From: Thiobacillus sp.
GTDB taxonomy: Bacteria > Pseudomonadota > Gammaproteobacteria > Burkholderiales > Thiobacillaceae
Assembly: GCA_030679915.1 (NCBI GenBank)
Contig: JAUXRY010000034.1
Span: 62,001-126,000, forward strand
DNA length: 64,000 nucleotides
Direction: 5' to 3'
Position 1 is the first letter of the stretch; each line of letters starts with the position of its first letter. Both the position numbers and the translations under genes were made by a program. The notes under the pieces are model-generated. The model searched no databases. It was given only the letters and a program-made list of their open reading frames with translations, and was not told where the DNA came from. Below are positions 26,309 through 36,632 of this stretch, in pieces.

Positions 26309-26604
26309 GGTAAGTAAGCATCAGATTGCCAGCAATGTGTTGAGAAGGCTGTCATTACTCAGTCATCCTGCAACGGGTGAGATGACTTTTCGTGTTGTGC
26401 CGAGATTGGGAATATGGCCCGATCGATGACAGGCAGTGTGAAGTGATCGCCCAAGTGGGGTTGGGTGCGTCCAGTTCGTGTTGTATGTTTCTAACTTGCA
26501 TTGTTGGGACATGTGTACAGCCTTGGCAGGCTGGATTTTTATAAGTCGCTTCGGTCGTGGACCGGTTGACCAAGATTGATGAAAATGTACGATTGGCTGT
26601 CCTG
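26309..26604. other. 296-base intergenic stretch, nothing assignable
   Basis: This gap lies between two - strand genes (GT4 and O-antigen ligase-like). A weak hairpin, CAGCC-N6-GGCTG followed by GATTTTT, lies near 26519-26540, but it points along the + strand, against the flanking genes. No family-like open frame is seen. Confidence 0.4.
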
Positions 26605-27732
26605 TCAGCGCGGTGTCCGGGCAAGCTGTTCATACAGGCCCAGGGTCTGCGACAGCATGTTGCGCAACGGATAAAAATCTTCATCAGGCACCGGGTTGGG
26701 CTGCTGCAGCAAGGTGGCGATGCGCTTCGCCGCCGCATCGATATCGCCCAGCGGCAGCAATCCTTCCGGATAAATTGTGCGCAGGATTTCACCGACGCCC
26801 CCATGATCGTAGCCTGCCGTTGGCACACCCAGACGCAATGCCTCCAGTGTGGTGCGGCCGAACGATTCGGGTTGGGTGGACAGCGACAGCACCAGATTCG
26901 ACATGGCCAGGATGTTTTTCAGATCGTCGCGCTGACCGCTGAAACTGATATTGGATTCCAGTCCCATACTGCGCACACGGTCACGCAGATTTTCCAGATA
27001 GCGCCGCTTGGATGTGGATGCGCCGCCGACGATGAGGCCATGCACGGGCAGACCTCGCTTTTTCAGTCGTGCAATCAATTCGATGAAATCTTCATGTCCC
27101 TTGAGTCGGGTGATTCGCCCGGGCAGGGTGACCAATTGCTTGCCCGCGGCGTGGGAGAATTCTGCAAAAAACGCCAGCTGCCAGGCCGTGTCGGGTTTCC
27201 AGCCGTGCGGATATTCTGTTCCTTCGACACCGCGATAGATGACCTGAATGCGCGCCGGCAAGGTGCCGGGATATTCACGCAGGGTGTAATCGCGAACGGT
27301 ATCGGATACCGCGATCACCTGCTCGCCGCGGGTCATGATTCCACTGTAGCGGTTAACGCCATAGAGGCCGTGAACCGTGGTGACAAAACGCGGACGCGTG
27401 GCCGGGTTCATGCCGCGCCATGCAAGGTAGGCGATCCATGCGGGAACACGCGAACGCGCGTGGAGGATATCCACCTGCTGTTCCTGCAAAAACGTACGCA
27501 GTTTGCCGACAAGAAAAAGCGTTTTCAGCGATTTGTTACCGATCGGCCAGGCGAAGTGCTCGGCGCCCGATGCGATGAGCGGCGCAACCTGACGTCCACC
27601 CGCCGACATCACCAGCGCGCGATGGCCATACTCGACCAGGGCTTGCGCTATCTCAAGCGTGCCGCGCTCTACGCCGCCGGATTCCAGCGCGGGCAGCAGC
27701 TGCAGGACAGTCAATTTTTTTGCTTCAGCCAT
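26605..27732 (-). CDS. Glycosyltransferase family 4
   Basis: This 375-residue GT-B protein begins with LTVLQLLPALESGGVERGTLEIA, the classic GT4 N-terminus. The C-terminal domain has PGRITRLKGHEDFIELIA and STQPESFGRTTLEALRLGVPTAGYDHGGVGEIL, the retaining-enzyme nucleotide-binding site. It overlaps the upstream ELM1-family gene by 22 bases, so translation is coupled. It probably acts on LPS core or O-antigen assembly. The 296 bases downstream (26309-26604) hold no supported gene. Confidence 0.85.
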   Translation of the reverse strand: MAEAKKLTVLQLLPALESGGVERGTLEIAQALVEYGHRALVMSAGGRQVAPLIASGAEHFAWPIGNKSLKTLFLVGKLRTFLQEQQVDILHARSRVPAWIAYLAWRGMNPATRPRFVTTVHGLYGVNRYSGIMTRGEQVIAVSDTVRDYTLREYPGTLPARIQVIYRGVEGTEYPHGWKPDTAWQLAFFAEFSHAAGKQLVTLPGRITRLKGHEDFIELIARLKKRGLPVHGLIVGGASTSKRRYLENLRDRVRSMGLESNISFSGQRDDLKNILAMSNLVLSLSTQPESFGRTTLEALRLGVPTAGYDHGGVGEILRTIYPEGLLPLGDIDAAAKRIATLLQQPNPVPDEDFYPLRNMLSQTLGLYEQLARTPR

Positions 27733-28637
27733 TTCAATATCCAGTCAGCACAGCGGTCGGCTTCGGCCAGCGGGTGCAGGTTGGGCTGCAGTTTTCCATG
27801 AGCGCACCAAGCGACGAAACGTGTAATGCGCTGCTCGTCGGCGAGATGCGCGATGGCCTTGCCAACGCGACTCCTTGGGTTGACCGGTAAATCAAACACG
27901 CCTACATCGGCACCTGCCGTCAGCGCTTCGAATACCATCGATGCACTGTCGGGCGTCACCCACACCGTGCCGCTTTGGGCGAGTTGCGCGGGCAGCCAGT
28001 CGTCGGCTGTGGCCGTTTGATGTACTACTGTCAGATTGGGGTAAGAGGACAGTTGTGTTAAAAAACCTTCGGGGGTTCGGCGGGACGTTGTCAGTGTCCA
28101 GTGCGTGTCCGGCGTGCGCGCAAGAACACTCTTGATTTGAACCTGAATGGCATCCGTGTCCCAATCAAAGTGCGGTGAGGCACCGCCGATCAGAAACAAT
28201 CCTGTATGCGAATCGAGCGCCGGGGCCGGGAGAATACGATTCAGTGCGCCCTCAGTGGCCAGCGTGTATGCGTCTTCCGCCACGCCATCGTGTTGCGGGA
28301 TGATGCATAGATCAAATAGGCGGCGGGGCAAACTCGGCTTCATCAGCACCACAGCCCGCCCCCCATTTGAGCGCCGTGCTGCAAGTAAAGAGAGATGTGT
28401 GGTGTGGCCCGCAGCCAGAATCAAATCTGGTTTTGGGAGGCCATTGGCGGGCGCACGTTTTAATAGCCAGGCAAGCAACGCACGCCAGGAAGGCAGGGTA
28501 GATAATGGGTGAATGGTTGTCGGCGTTGCTCGTGCCAGTGCTTTGGCCAGCCCCATCGACTGATTAACATGCCCTGATTTGTTGTCGCTGATGACCCAGA
28601 CAACAAGCGGAGCATGCGTTCCTGTGGATTCAGGCAA
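27711..28637 (-). CDS. ELM1/GtrOC1-family putative nucleotide-diphospho-sugar glycosyltransferase
   Basis: This 308-residue protein starts at a TTG (28637); no in-frame ATG precedes the conserved VVWVISDNKSGHVNQSMGLAKAL. It continues DLILAAGHTTHLSLLAARR, and near the C-terminus VWVTPDSASMVFEALTAGADVGVFDLP. These match the mitochondrial-fission ELM1 family (formerly DUF1022), whose bacterial members sit in LPS-core clusters and have a GT-B-like fold. Its 3' end overlaps the GT4 gene by 22 bases. Confidence 0.75.
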   Translation of the reverse strand: MPESTGTHAPLVVWVISDNKSGHVNQSMGLAKALARATPTTIHPLSTLPSWRALLAWLLKRAPANGLPKPDLILAAGHTTHLSLLAARRSNGGRAVVLMKPSLPRRLFDLCIIPQHDGVAEDAYTLATEGALNRILPAPALDSHTGLFLIGGASPHFDWDTDAIQVQIKSVLARTPDTHWTLTTSRRTPEGFLTQLSSYPNLTVVHQTATADDWLPAQLAQSGTVWVTPDSASMVFEALTAGADVGVFDLPVNPRSRVGKAIAHLADEQRITRFVAWCAHGKLQPNLHPLAEADRCADWILKWLKQKN

Positions 28638-28803
28638 GGATCAGCCCCGGACTTTTACCGCTGTGATGCCATGGCCTGATATTGATATCAGCGAAAAACT
28701 TGGGGCCGGGACGAGAAAGCATGGCGAGTGTTGCGAAAGTAAGTGGCCAAAGTGTAAACCATCCATAAACAAAACGCGGCAACGGGGTTGGGCGCTCGTT
28801 TTG

Positions 28804-29883
28804 TTATAACGTGCTGCCCCAGTCACGACCGAGTGCAGCCTGCCAGCGATAGGGCTCCGGGTCGAGTGCTGAGGGTTTACCTTCCATCAAGTCGACCAGC
28901 AGTTCTGCCGACGCCGGCGCCAAGGTAACGCCATAGCGATAATGCCCCGTGTTGACAAAGACATTGTCGAAGTCAGGATGGCGGTCGATGATCGGAATGT
29001 TGTCCGGTGATCCGGGGCGCAGTCCGGCCCAGTGTTGAACTGGCTGTATCGAACCCAGAATGGGTAGTAACTCTTCAGCCTTGGCATGTAAACGCTGGCG
29101 TGTGGCTATGTCGGTCGATTTATCAAAGCCAGCATCTTCCAGCGTGCTGCCTACAAGAATGTGTCCATCACGACGCGGAATCAGATACAAGCCATTACGA
29201 AACAGGATCTTGTTGAGAGTGCCTGGCTCCAGTTTGAATAGCAGCATCTGGCCGCGGATCGGTCGGATATTGGGCGTGCCAGTCAAACCTGGAATAGTCA
29301 GACCTGCCCACGCGCCAGTAGACAGAACAAATCGATCTGCCTTGAATACGCTTTGCTCGGTGACGATGGCTTGCATACGTCCGGACTGAGACGTAGCAGC
29401 CTTCGCCTCGCAGTGCGTATGAATCGTGCCACCTAATTTGATTACCGCCTTGCGCAACGCTGCAACCAGGCGCGGATTACGAACTTGAGCGATATCGGGC
29501 AACCAGAGACTTTCATTCATGCTTGTGTGCTGGGTCTGCGCGGTCAGGTCATGTGATTTACACCAATCCAACGCTGCCTCAGGCTGGTCCAACCCAAATA
29601 CCTCCATCCCGCAGCGCCAGTATTCAGCAAACTGCCCGGATTGCGCCTCTATGTTGGCAACCCAATTCGTGTAGCTAGTCATTGAGCGTAGTGCCAATCT
29701 GGATAGGGGCTCGGCATAATCCCATGGAAGCAATGGCGATACGATTCCTCCCCCGGCCCAGGACGATTCACTGCCTACAGTGGTGCGCTCAAGAAGCGTA
29801 ACTCGATGGCCGAGCCGCAATAAGTTCAGCGCGACACTCAAGCCCGAGACGCCGGTGCCGATAATAAGAACGTTGTGAGTCAA
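28804..29883 (-). CDS. thiO: Glycine oxidase ThiO (FAD-dependent)
   Basis: This 359-residue DAO-family flavoenzyme has the FAD-binding motif VLIIGTGVSGLSVALNLL at residues 5-22, followed by ERTTVGSESSWAGGGIVSPL, the ThiO-specific signature. Near the C-terminus it has HWAGLRPGSPDNIPIIDRHP and NTGHYRYGVTLAP. ThiO oxidises glycine to iminoglycine for the thiazole half of thiamine. No other thi genes are visible. It is divergent from the pilin operon across about 110 bases and separated from the ELM1 gene by 166 bases without recognisable features. Confidence 0.88.
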   Translation of the reverse strand: MTHNVLIIGTGVSGLSVALNLLRLGHRVTLLERTTVGSESSWAGGGIVSPLLPWDYAEPLSRLALRSMTSYTNWVANIEAQSGQFAEYWRCGMEVFGLDQPEAALDWCKSHDLTAQTQHTSMNESLWLPDIAQVRNPRLVAALRKAVIKLGGTIHTHCEAKAATSQSGRMQAIVTEQSVFKADRFVLSTGAWAGLTIPGLTGTPNIRPIRGQMLLFKLEPGTLNKILFRNGLYLIPRRDGHILVGSTLEDAGFDKSTDIATRQRLHAKAEELLPILGSIQPVQHWAGLRPGSPDNIPIIDRHPDFDNVFVNTGHYRYGVTLAPASAELLVDLMEGKPSALDPEPYRWQAALGRDWGSTL

Positions 29884-29995
29884 TGAAATAGCCCGTAATT
29901 GCCGTTCATTCTAGCAAACAGGCCACTAGTCAGTAGATGCTGGCGCTGTAAGTAAGGATTGTTTAAGTTGAAACTCGTAACCAACAGTGAAAAAC

Positions 29996-30514
29996 ATGTC
30001 AACCAAACAAATCGGATTCACGCTAATCGAAATGATGATCACCATTGCGGTGCTGGCCATCCTTTTGTCTATCGCCATCCCGAGCTTCCAGACGCTGATG
30101 CTCGACAACCGTATTGCCGCCCAGGCCAATCAGTTGATCACTGCGTTTAACTATGGACGTAGTGAGGCGGTCAAGCGGGCAGCCCCAGCTACGGTGTGTC
30201 CCACAAATGGCGGGGCTGCTTGTGCAGGTTCCACGAACTGGTCTACTGGGTGGTTGGTATTTGCAGACGCGAACAATAACGGAACGGTAGATGCGAATGA
30301 AGACATTCTGCGTGTTTGGCCCGCGCTTGATAACGGGAATACGTTAAACAGTGGCGCCAAAACGCGAGTTACCTTCACCGCCACTGGGTTTGCCACAGGG
30401 TTTAACGATACATTCTCGCTGTGTGATAAGCGTGGAGTGCCAAATTCGCGCGCCACCATCCTCAATGCAATGGGCAGAGCGTATGTGAAAAAAGGGGGAG
30501 GAACGTGTCCATAA
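29996..30514 (+). CDS. fimT: Minor pseudopilin FimT/GspH
   Basis: ATG 29996 is preferred to the in-frame GTG 29987. The 172-residue protein begins with a short basic leader and prepilin site, KQIG|FTLIEMMITIAVLAILLSIAIPSF, with Glu5 of the mature protein present. The rest is a GspH/FimT-type C-terminal domain (RSEAVKRAAPATVC). It is the first gene of the fimT-pilV-pilW-pilX-pilY1-pilE operon for type IV pilus priming and tip assembly. Its 3' end overlaps pilV by ten bases. Confidence 0.88.
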   Translation: MSTKQIGFTLIEMMITIAVLAILLSIAIPSFQTLMLDNRIAAQANQLITAFNYGRSEAVKRAAPATVCPTNGGAACAGSTNWSTGWLVFADANNNGTVDANEDILRVWPALDNGNTLNSGAKTRVTFTATGFATGFNDTFSLCDKRGVPNSRATILNAMGRAYVKKGGGTCP

Positions 30515-30957
30515 CAAAGTGTCAATTCCAGAATGTTCGGCCATCAATACGTGGGTTTACCTTGCTGGAAGTACTCGTGGCGATGGTCGTACTGTCTGTG
30601 GGATTACTTGGATTGGCGGGTTTGATGGCATCAAGCTTGAAAAACTCGCACAGTGCTTACATGCGCACCCAGGCAACCTGGTTGGCGTATGACGCACTCG
30701 ACCGTATGCGTGCGAACCGTCAGGTTGCGCTTGCAAGTGGATATAACCTGGCTTTGGGTGCCGCATCAGGCGGAAGCGGTCTGGCGGCCACCGATTTGAG
30801 TGAATGGGATACCGCTTTGACCAATACCCTTACAGAGGGCGACGGTTCGATAGCCGTTGGTGCTGGCGGCGGCGTCAGCATCATCGTTCAATGGAACGAT
30901 ACGAGAGGCACGGGTGGAGGCGCAACCGAGCAGTTCCGCGTGGATACACAGCTATGA
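30505..30957 (+). CDS. pilV: Type IV pilus minor pilin PilV
   Basis: This 150-residue protein starts at GTG 30505 inside the end of fimT. The prepilin cleavage motif is SIRG|FTLLEVLVAMVVLSVGLLGLAGLM, with Glu5, and the downstream RTQATWLAYDALDRMRANR matches the PilV family. It is processed by PilD and joins the minor-pilin complex with PilW, PilX and PilY1. Its TGA overlaps pilW's ATG. Confidence 0.88.
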   Translation: MSITKCQFQNVRPSIRGFTLLEVLVAMVVLSVGLLGLAGLMASSLKNSHSAYMRTQATWLAYDALDRMRANRQVALASGYNLALGAASGGSGLAATDLSEWDTALTNTLTEGDGSIAVGAGGGVSIIVQWNDTRGTGGGATEQFRVDTQL

Positions 30958-32000
30958 AAACAGACGATTTGAAAAACCCAATAGTCAATCAGCGAGGCTT
31001 TTCGTTGGTGGAGTTCATGATAGCCATGACGATTGGCCTAATCGTCTTGGCTGGAGTTGGGTATATGTATGTGGAAAGCCGCCAGATATTCCGCAGTATG
31101 GATAACCTTTCCCGCATGCAGGAAAGCGCGCGTTACGCGCTGGAAATCATGTCACGCGATATTCGCATGGCCGGGTATCGAGGGTGCGCGAGTTCAAGCG
31201 GTACGCTTTACAACACGCTTAACAATGCGACCACAACAGCTTACAACTTCGGCATGCCCATCAATGGATACGATGCGTCAGCAGCTAGTTGGTCGCCAGC
31301 ATTGCCATCCGATACAGGAGGGCTCAGCGGCTTGAGTATTTTGGCGGGGACCGATGCCATTATTGTCCGCAGTGCATTCGGTGGTGGTGCGACAGTAACA
31401 GATCAGCCAGGCAACTCTTCGGCCGACCTTAAGATAACCACTCCGAATGACTTGGCTGACAAGGATATTGTGTTGGTTACGAACTGCACGGCCGCCACCG
31501 TCTTCCAGGTTACCCAGATAAATGCAAGTGGGGCCGGGCAGAACGTTGTTCATAATACGGGTGCCGGAACGCCGGGTAACTCGACCAAAGATCTCGGCCA
31601 AGTCTATACGAATGGCGAGATCATCAAGATGCAAAGCAAGAGCTACTTCATTCGCAACGGTTCCAGTGGCAGACCTGCCTTATGGCAGTTCGACAACTAC
31701 AAAGCCGCTGGTGGCGATAACCCGGCAGAAATTGCAGAGGGAGTAGATAACATGCAAATCCAGTATGGCATCGATGCCAATGCAGATGGCATTGTCGAAA
31801 GCTATGTTGCAGGTGCAGCCGTGGCTAATTGGGCTCAGGTGGCTGCTGTTCGCATTAGCTTGCTGGTCTCAGGAACCGACGACAACGTGTCCACTGCCAA
31901 GCAAAAGTACAATTTTAACGGTGCTCTGGTCACTGCGACGGACCAAAGGCTGCGGCAGGTGTATACCACCACCATCAGTGTGCGTAACAGAACGCAGTAG
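30954..32000 (+). CDS. pilW: Type IV pilus minor pilin PilW
   Basis: The start at ATG 30954 overlaps the pilV stop (ATGA), giving 348 residues. The prepilin site is NQRG|FSLVEFMIAMTIGLIVLAGV with Glu5, followed by the PilW hallmark RMQESARYALEIMSRDIRMAGYRGC. The long C-terminal domain has the usual beta-rich, low-charge character and includes AEIAEGVDNMQIQYGID, a conserved PilW segment. It belongs to the same operon as fimT, pilV, pilX, pilY1 and pilE. Confidence 0.9.
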   Translation: MKTDDLKNPIVNQRGFSLVEFMIAMTIGLIVLAGVGYMYVESRQIFRSMDNLSRMQESARYALEIMSRDIRMAGYRGCASSSGTLYNTLNNATTTAYNFGMPINGYDASAASWSPALPSDTGGLSGLSILAGTDAIIVRSAFGGGATVTDQPGNSSADLKITTPNDLADKDIVLVTNCTAATVFQVTQINASGAGQNVVHNTGAGTPGNSTKDLGQVYTNGEIIKMQSKSYFIRNGSSGRPALWQFDNYKAAGGDNPAEIAEGVDNMQIQYGIDANADGIVESYVAGAAVANWAQVAAVRISLLVSGTDDNVSTAKQKYNFNGALVTATDQRLRQVYTTTISVRNRTQ

Positions 32001-32007
32001 GAGATAA

Positions 32008-32535
32008 ATGATGCGTATCTCAAAACCCGTATGCGGGAGATTGCAGCAAACCGGTATCGCCTTGATCACTGGACTGGTTTTTCTGGTGATGCTCACCCTG
32101 ATTGCTGTCACTGCCATGCAGTCGACAACTCTGGAAGAGCGCATGGCAGGTAATGCACGCAGCCGCGATCTGGCTTTTCAGGCTGCCGAAGCCACGGTGC
32201 GCGGCGCTGAGGCCATTCTGAGTGGGGCGAGCCTACCCGCATTCAATGGTAGCAAGGTGGGTTACTACGCACAGCTTCCCAATGGGGGTTCGTCAGACTA
32301 CTGGAAGAATACGCACGACTGGGCAGCACAATCCGTGCTTCATACGGGCGCGCTGACGGGGGTCAAGGAGGCTCGCTTTGTTATCGAAGCACTTCCTGCA
32401 AGCCTTGGTAGTGGAGGCGATGATAGCCTGGTGGCAAAAGCCCTCAGTGGTGGAGAAGTCTATCGCATCACTACACGCGGCATCGGCACCGATGGAACCA
32501 GCAGCATTTTTTTGCAAACCACTTTCCGCAGATGA
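32008..32535 (+). CDS. pilX: Type IV pilus minor pilin PilX
   Basis: This 175-residue protein has a prepilin-like N-terminus QQTG|IALITGLVFLVMLTLIAVTAM without Glu5, as is usual for PilX/GspK-like pilins, then TTLEERMAGNARSRDLAFQAAEATV, the conserved PilX N-terminal segment. The lack of Glu5 fits a tip-proximal subunit. It is followed 31 bases later by pilY1. Confidence 0.88.
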   Translation: MMRISKPVCGRLQQTGIALITGLVFLVMLTLIAVTAMQSTTLEERMAGNARSRDLAFQAAEATVRGAEAILSGASLPAFNGSKVGYYAQLPNGGSSDYWKNTHDWAAQSVLHTGALTGVKEARFVIEALPASLGSGGDDSLVAKALSGGEVYRITTRGIGTDGTSSIFLQTTFRR

Positions 32536-32566
32536 GCCAACTGGCTGCATTGCATAAGGAGTTGTC

Positions 32567-35500
32567 ATGAACCCCCTTCACCCGATCCGCACGATCAGCC
32601 TTGTGGCTGCCATGCTCCTGCCTACCTTTGCTTCGCAAGCGGTGGCGCCGATCGCAATGCCGGATGCACCCCTGTATCTCGCTGGTGGGGTTGCCCCCAA
32701 CTTGGTGGTGACACTGGACGACTCGGGCTCCATGACCTGGGGCTATGTGCCGGATTCGGTGGGCAAGTATGCAAAGGTGGAATCGGAGTGCAAAGACAAT
32801 GGAACCAAGGATTTCTCCATCTTTTATGGCTACGATTCAGGCAATGCAACGGGTAACATAACCTATCGATATTTCTTGTCGGGCGATCACAATGCTCAGT
32901 ATTACAATCCCGGGACAACCTACCTTGCGCCGCTGAAATCTGACGGCACGCCGTATTCAACAACATTTACCACTGCGCATCGAAATGGATTCGATCCAGG
33001 AACCTCTCTTGATTTGTCCAGCGCCTATCAGCCTTCATTTGGTTTTCAACCCCAATCGAATGAGTGCTATGCCAAGCATCCCGCAATCGACAGTGGCGCG
33101 GGAAAACAATTTAATAGCGATGAAGCCAAAGTGCCAGCCTACTATTATGTCTATCAGATAGGTGGAACCGGCTGTACCGGGGCGAGTATTTCCAAAACGA
33201 ATGAAGCTTGTTATGTATACACAGCGGTTGGGGTGACCGAGCAGCAGAACTTTGCCAACTGGTATTCGTTTTATCGCACACGAAATCTGGCCACTGTCAG
33301 TGCAGCAACGCGCGCATTCAACAACTTGCCCAGTTCCATGCGCTTGGGATGGCAGGCACTCAATAGCAGTTGTGACGACTTCACGGGTACAGGCTGCCAA
33401 GGCTGGGACAGTGTAAAAGTAAACAACAGCATTCGTGCCTTGAGCGCAGCCGGTCACAAGGAAAACTTTTTCAAATGGCTGGAAAAAATGCCTGCCAACG
33501 GCAGCACACCCTTGCGCCAGGCACTGGGACGCGTAGGCAACTACTACAGCACGGCTGCCAGCACCACCAACATGAATAGTCCGTATGCAGAGGATCCTCA
33601 GGTCAAGGTGGGTACGGTGCATTCCTGCCGCGCCAACTATACGATCCTGATGACGGACGGGATATGGAATGGAAACAATGCGGGTGCGCCTTATCCAGGG
33701 GGCAACACGGATACGGCTGCGCCCAAGCCGTTTTCGGATACGACTTCTAATACGCTGGCCGACGTTGCCTACTATTACTGGAATACAGACCTTCGTACGG
33801 ATCTGACAAATAATGTGGCGCGCAATCCACGCGCGCTCGACAAGTTGGTTGAGGAAGGGAAAACCATTCCCGCGGCTGACTACGACAACGCCAAATACGA
33901 CCCGGCCAACTGGCAGCACATGGTGACCTATACCGTGGGCCTTGGACTGACAACCACCTTCCCCACCTTGGGTCTGACCTGGGGGGGGGATACTTATTTG
34001 GGTAGCTATACAGACCTGGTTTCAGGTGCTAAATCGTGGCCTGCCGCGAGTTCGGATAGTGCGAACAACGTGGCTGACCTGTGGCACGCCGCTATCAACG
34101 GGCGCGGTTTGTTTTTCAGTGCAGAGGACCCCAAGTCACTCAGCGAGTCCTTGCAGGAGATGGTTAACAACATCATCAGCCGCAGTGCATCGGCGGCTTC
34201 GATCGCCACCAACTCCAAGCGCCTTGATACCAGCACCAACATCTATCAGGCCAGTTTTGACTCGGGTAACTGGACTGGCGAACTGGAAGCCTTCGCCGTG
34301 AACTCTGACGGCACTCTGGGCGCATCGCAATGGACCGCCAGCACCAAGATCCCCGCAGCTGCCAGCCGAAATATCAAAACCTGGAATGGATCTGCCGGCA
34401 TTGATTTCAGCGGCGCGCTGGGCAGCTTGACAGTGGGTGAAGTGGACTATTTGCGTGGTGACCAAAGCAATGAACAGAGTTTGGGCGGGATTTTCCGTAC
34501 TCGGACCTCTCTCTTGGGTGACATCGTCAACTCAGACCCACTGTTCGTGAGCGAGGATAACTTTGGCTACGACAAATTGACAGGCGCGGAAGGCACAAAT
34601 TACGTTGCCTACCTGGCAGCCAAGAAGAAAAAGGCTGCAATGATTTATGTGGGTGCCAACGACGGCATGTTGCATGGGTTTGACGTATCCGTCGTCTGGA
34701 CAGATAAATATCCCCTGATCGACACAGATGGTGATGGCGACCCGGCCAATGATCCGGATATCGCGTCGCCTTCGCCAAAGAACGGCACGGAATTGTTTGC
34801 CTATGTGCCGAAGCTGGTTTATCCCACGCTCCCGGAGTTGACCAAGCCGAACTACGCTCACAAGTATTTTGTTGATGGCGGGCCGGTCTCGGGTGATGTG
34901 TACTATGGCGGCAGCGCATGGAAAACGGTGCTGGTCACCCCGCTGGGCGCGGGTGGGCGCGGCGTGTTTGCGATTGATGTATCCAAGGACTTTTCCAAGA
35001 CCAGCTTCGCTGGTTTGGATGTTCTTTGGGAGTTTGATGGCGCGAGTTCCTCCAGCACGTTGGATGACATGGGCTATCCGGTTGGGAGTGCATCGATCGG
35101 TCGGTTCCAGGATGGTAAATACTACGCCGTGTTTGGCAATGGCTATGGCAGTGCAAGCTGCAAGTCGGGCCTATTCATGGTGCAGATTGACAGCCCTAGC
35201 AATGTGAAATATTTTCCTACTGGAGTCGGAGACTGCACTTCCGTCGCAACTCAAAATGGCATGTCTACCCCAAGCTTGGTGGATTACGATGGCGACCGAA
35301 TTATTGATGCGGTTTTTGCCGGCGACCTGAAAGGAAATTTGTGGAAGTTTGATGTCGCAGATAGCAACTCTGCATTCTGGGCGATCGCCTTGAATAAACC
35401 CATGTTTACTTCACCTACTGCGCAGGCCATCACCGCGCCGGTGGAAGTGGGCAAGGCACCTTCGAGCGCTACGGGTAAGGCCATGGTCTATTTCGGAACC

Positions 35501-36121
35501 GGACGCTATCTATTGTCGGGTGACGAGAGCGACAAGACCAAGCAAACGTTCTATGGCCTGCTGGACGATGGAACTCAGATTACCGGGCTGAACAAACTGC
35601 AGCAGCAAAGCATCGTGTATGAAAGTGCAACTGCACGCGTAGTGACCACCGCAGCCGTTACCTGGACTGCAAAGCAGGGGTGGTATCTGGACCTGGTGGC
35701 TCCGCCTTCGAGTACCCTGCAAGGGGAGCGGGTGTTGAGTGTTCCCTTGCTGCGCTATGGTAGGGTCATTTTCAACACATCCATTCCTTCTGCCGATCCT
35801 TGCGTGCTGGGCGGAACCGGCTGGCTGATGGAGCTGGACGCGGCAACGGGGGGTAATTTGTCATATAGCGCACTGGATATGAATAACGATGGCTTATTCA
35901 ATGCATCTGACAATGTCACTTACAAGGATGCCCAGAACAAAGATGTCACTTCTTCCGTTGCAGGCAAGAAGTCTGGTTCAATGTCGCTCAACCAACCTAC
36001 CGTCATTCAAGCGGGTTCAACTGAGTACAAGTTCAATTCGGATATCAAGAAAGGGATCAGTGTCACCACGGAAAAAGGTGGAACGAGTAATCCGCGTAGT
36101 TCGTGGCGTCAACTGCAGTGA
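32567..36121 (+). CDS. pilY1: Type IV pilus tip adhesin/biogenesis protein PilY1
   Basis: This 1184-residue protein has a Sec signal peptide (about residues 1-26) and a von Willebrand A-like MIDAS region DDSGSM (51-56). The second half is the PilY1 C-terminal beta-propeller domain, starting around [18 protein letters not shown] and including [14 protein letters not shown]. Two calcium-loop candidates are visible, [13 protein letters not shown] at about 719-731 and [12 protein letters not shown] from residue 1104. PilY1 sits at the pilus tip and controls extension, retraction and adhesion. A G9 tract (33981-33989, residues 472-474) lies in the N-terminal half and is a possible slippage site. 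Confidence 0.92.
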   Translation: MNPLHPIRTISLVAAMLLPTFASQAVAPIAMPDAPLYLAGGVAPNLVVTLDDSGSMTWGYVPDSVGKYAKVESECKDNGTKDFSIFYGYDSGNATGNITYRYFLSGDHNAQYYNPGTTYLAPLKSDGTPYSTTFTTAHRNGFDPGTSLDLSSAYQPSFGFQPQSNECYAKHPAIDSGAGKQFNSDEAKVPAYYYVYQIGGTGCTGASISKTNEACYVYTAVGVTEQQNFANWYSFYRTRNLATVSAATRAFNNLPSSMRLGWQALNSSCDDFTGTGCQGWDSVKVNNSIRALSAAGHKENFFKWLEKMPANGSTPLRQALGRVGNYYSTAASTTNMNSPYAEDPQVKVGTVHSCRANYTILMTDGIWNGNNAGAPYPGGNTDTAAPKPFSDTTSNTLADVAYYYWNTDLRTDLTNNVARNPRALDKLVEEGKTIPAADYDNAKYDPANWQHMVTYTVGLGLTTTFPTLGLTWGGDTYLGSYTDLVSGAKSWPAASSDSANNVADLWHAAINGRGLFFSAEDPKSLSESLQEMVNNIISRSASAASIATNSKRLDTSTNIYQASFDSGNWTGELEAFAVNSDGTLGASQWTASTKIPAAASRNIKTWNGSAGIDFSGALGSLTVGEVDYLRGDQSNEQSLGGIFRTRTSLLGDIVNSDPLFVSEDNFGYDKLTGAEGTNYVAYLAAKKKKAAMIYVGANDGMLHGFDVSVVWTDKYPLIDTDGDGDPANDPDIASPSPKNGTELFAYVPKLVYPTLPELTKPNYAHKYFVDGGPVSGDVYYGGSAWKTVLVTPLGAGGRGVFAIDVSKDFSKTSFAGLDVLWEFDGASSSSTLDDMGYPVGSASIGRFQDGKYYAVFGNGYGSASCKSGLFMVQIDSPSNVKYFPTGVGDCTSVATQNGMSTPSLVDYDGDRIIDAVFAGDLKGNLWKFDVADSNSAFWAIALNKPMFTSPTAQAITAPVEVGKAPSSATGKAMVYFGTGRYLLSGDESDKTKQTFYGLLDDGTQITGLNKLQQQSIVYESATARVVTTAAVTWTAKQGWYLDLVAPPSSTLQGERVLSVPLLRYGRVIFNTSIPSADPCVLGGTGWLMELDAATGGNLSYSALDMNNDGLFNASDNVTYKDAQNKDVTSSVAGKKSGSMSLNQPTVIQAGSTEYKFNSDIKKGISVTTEKGGTSNPRSSWRQLQ

Positions 36122-36147
36122 TGTGGCGATCAACAATGGAAAGGTCG

Positions 36148-36597
36148 ATGATGAGTAGAACGACACACAGGTCTGGCGTACGCGTTTCGCCTCAAATATC
36201 CGGATTTACCCTGATTGAGTTGATGATCGTGGTCGCAATCATTGGCATCTTGGCCAGTATTGCATATCCAGCTTATCAACAATATGTTCTACGAGCGAAT
36301 CGGTCTGAAGCTCAGGCTGTCTTGACGGAGACAGCGCAGTTTATGGAGCGTATCTTTACTACCAAAGCTACTTATGTTCTCGATGCCACGGATCTCGCGA
36401 AGATCCCAACTACTTCGCCGAAAAACTCAAGTGGAAGCGCACTTAAATACAATATCAGCTTTTCTGCAGGGCCAACGGCTACGACCTTTACCCTTCAGGC
36501 AGCACCAGCAGGTCAACAACTCAAGGATACGACTTGTGGAACTTTGAGCTTGTCTAATACTGGGGTGAAAGTGCCGACTACTGCAGGCTGTTGGTGA
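36148..36597 (+). CDS. pilE: Type IV pilin PilE
   Basis: Start at ATG 36148 (or 36151) behind GGAAAGG at 36138-36144; about 149 residues. The prepilin site [32 protein letters not shown] is canonical, with Glu5. The C-terminal [14 protein letters not shown] has the Cys pair that forms the D-loop disulfide of PilE-like pilins. It is the last gene of the operon and may be a minor pilin (PilE of the fimT-pilVWXY1E set) rather than the major fibre subunit. It converges with ispH 35 bases later. Confidence 0.9.
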   Translation: MMSRTTHRSGVRVSPQISGFTLIELMIVVAIIGILASIAYPAYQQYVLRANRSEAQAVLTETAQFMERIFTTKATYVLDATDLAKIPTTSPKNSSGSALKYNISFSAGPTATTFTLQAAPAGQQLKDTTCGTLSLSNTGVKVPTTAGCW

Positions 36598-36632
36598 GGC
36601 TAAAGTAATTGGGCATAAAAATGCAGAGTAGG

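Noticed and set aside
26519-26540. Hairpin followed by T-run
   Set aside because: Stem is only five base pairs and oriented opposite to both flanking - strand genes.
26557-27801. 414-codon + strand frame
   Set aside because: It is the complement of the well-supported GT4 gene on the - strand and has no family motif.
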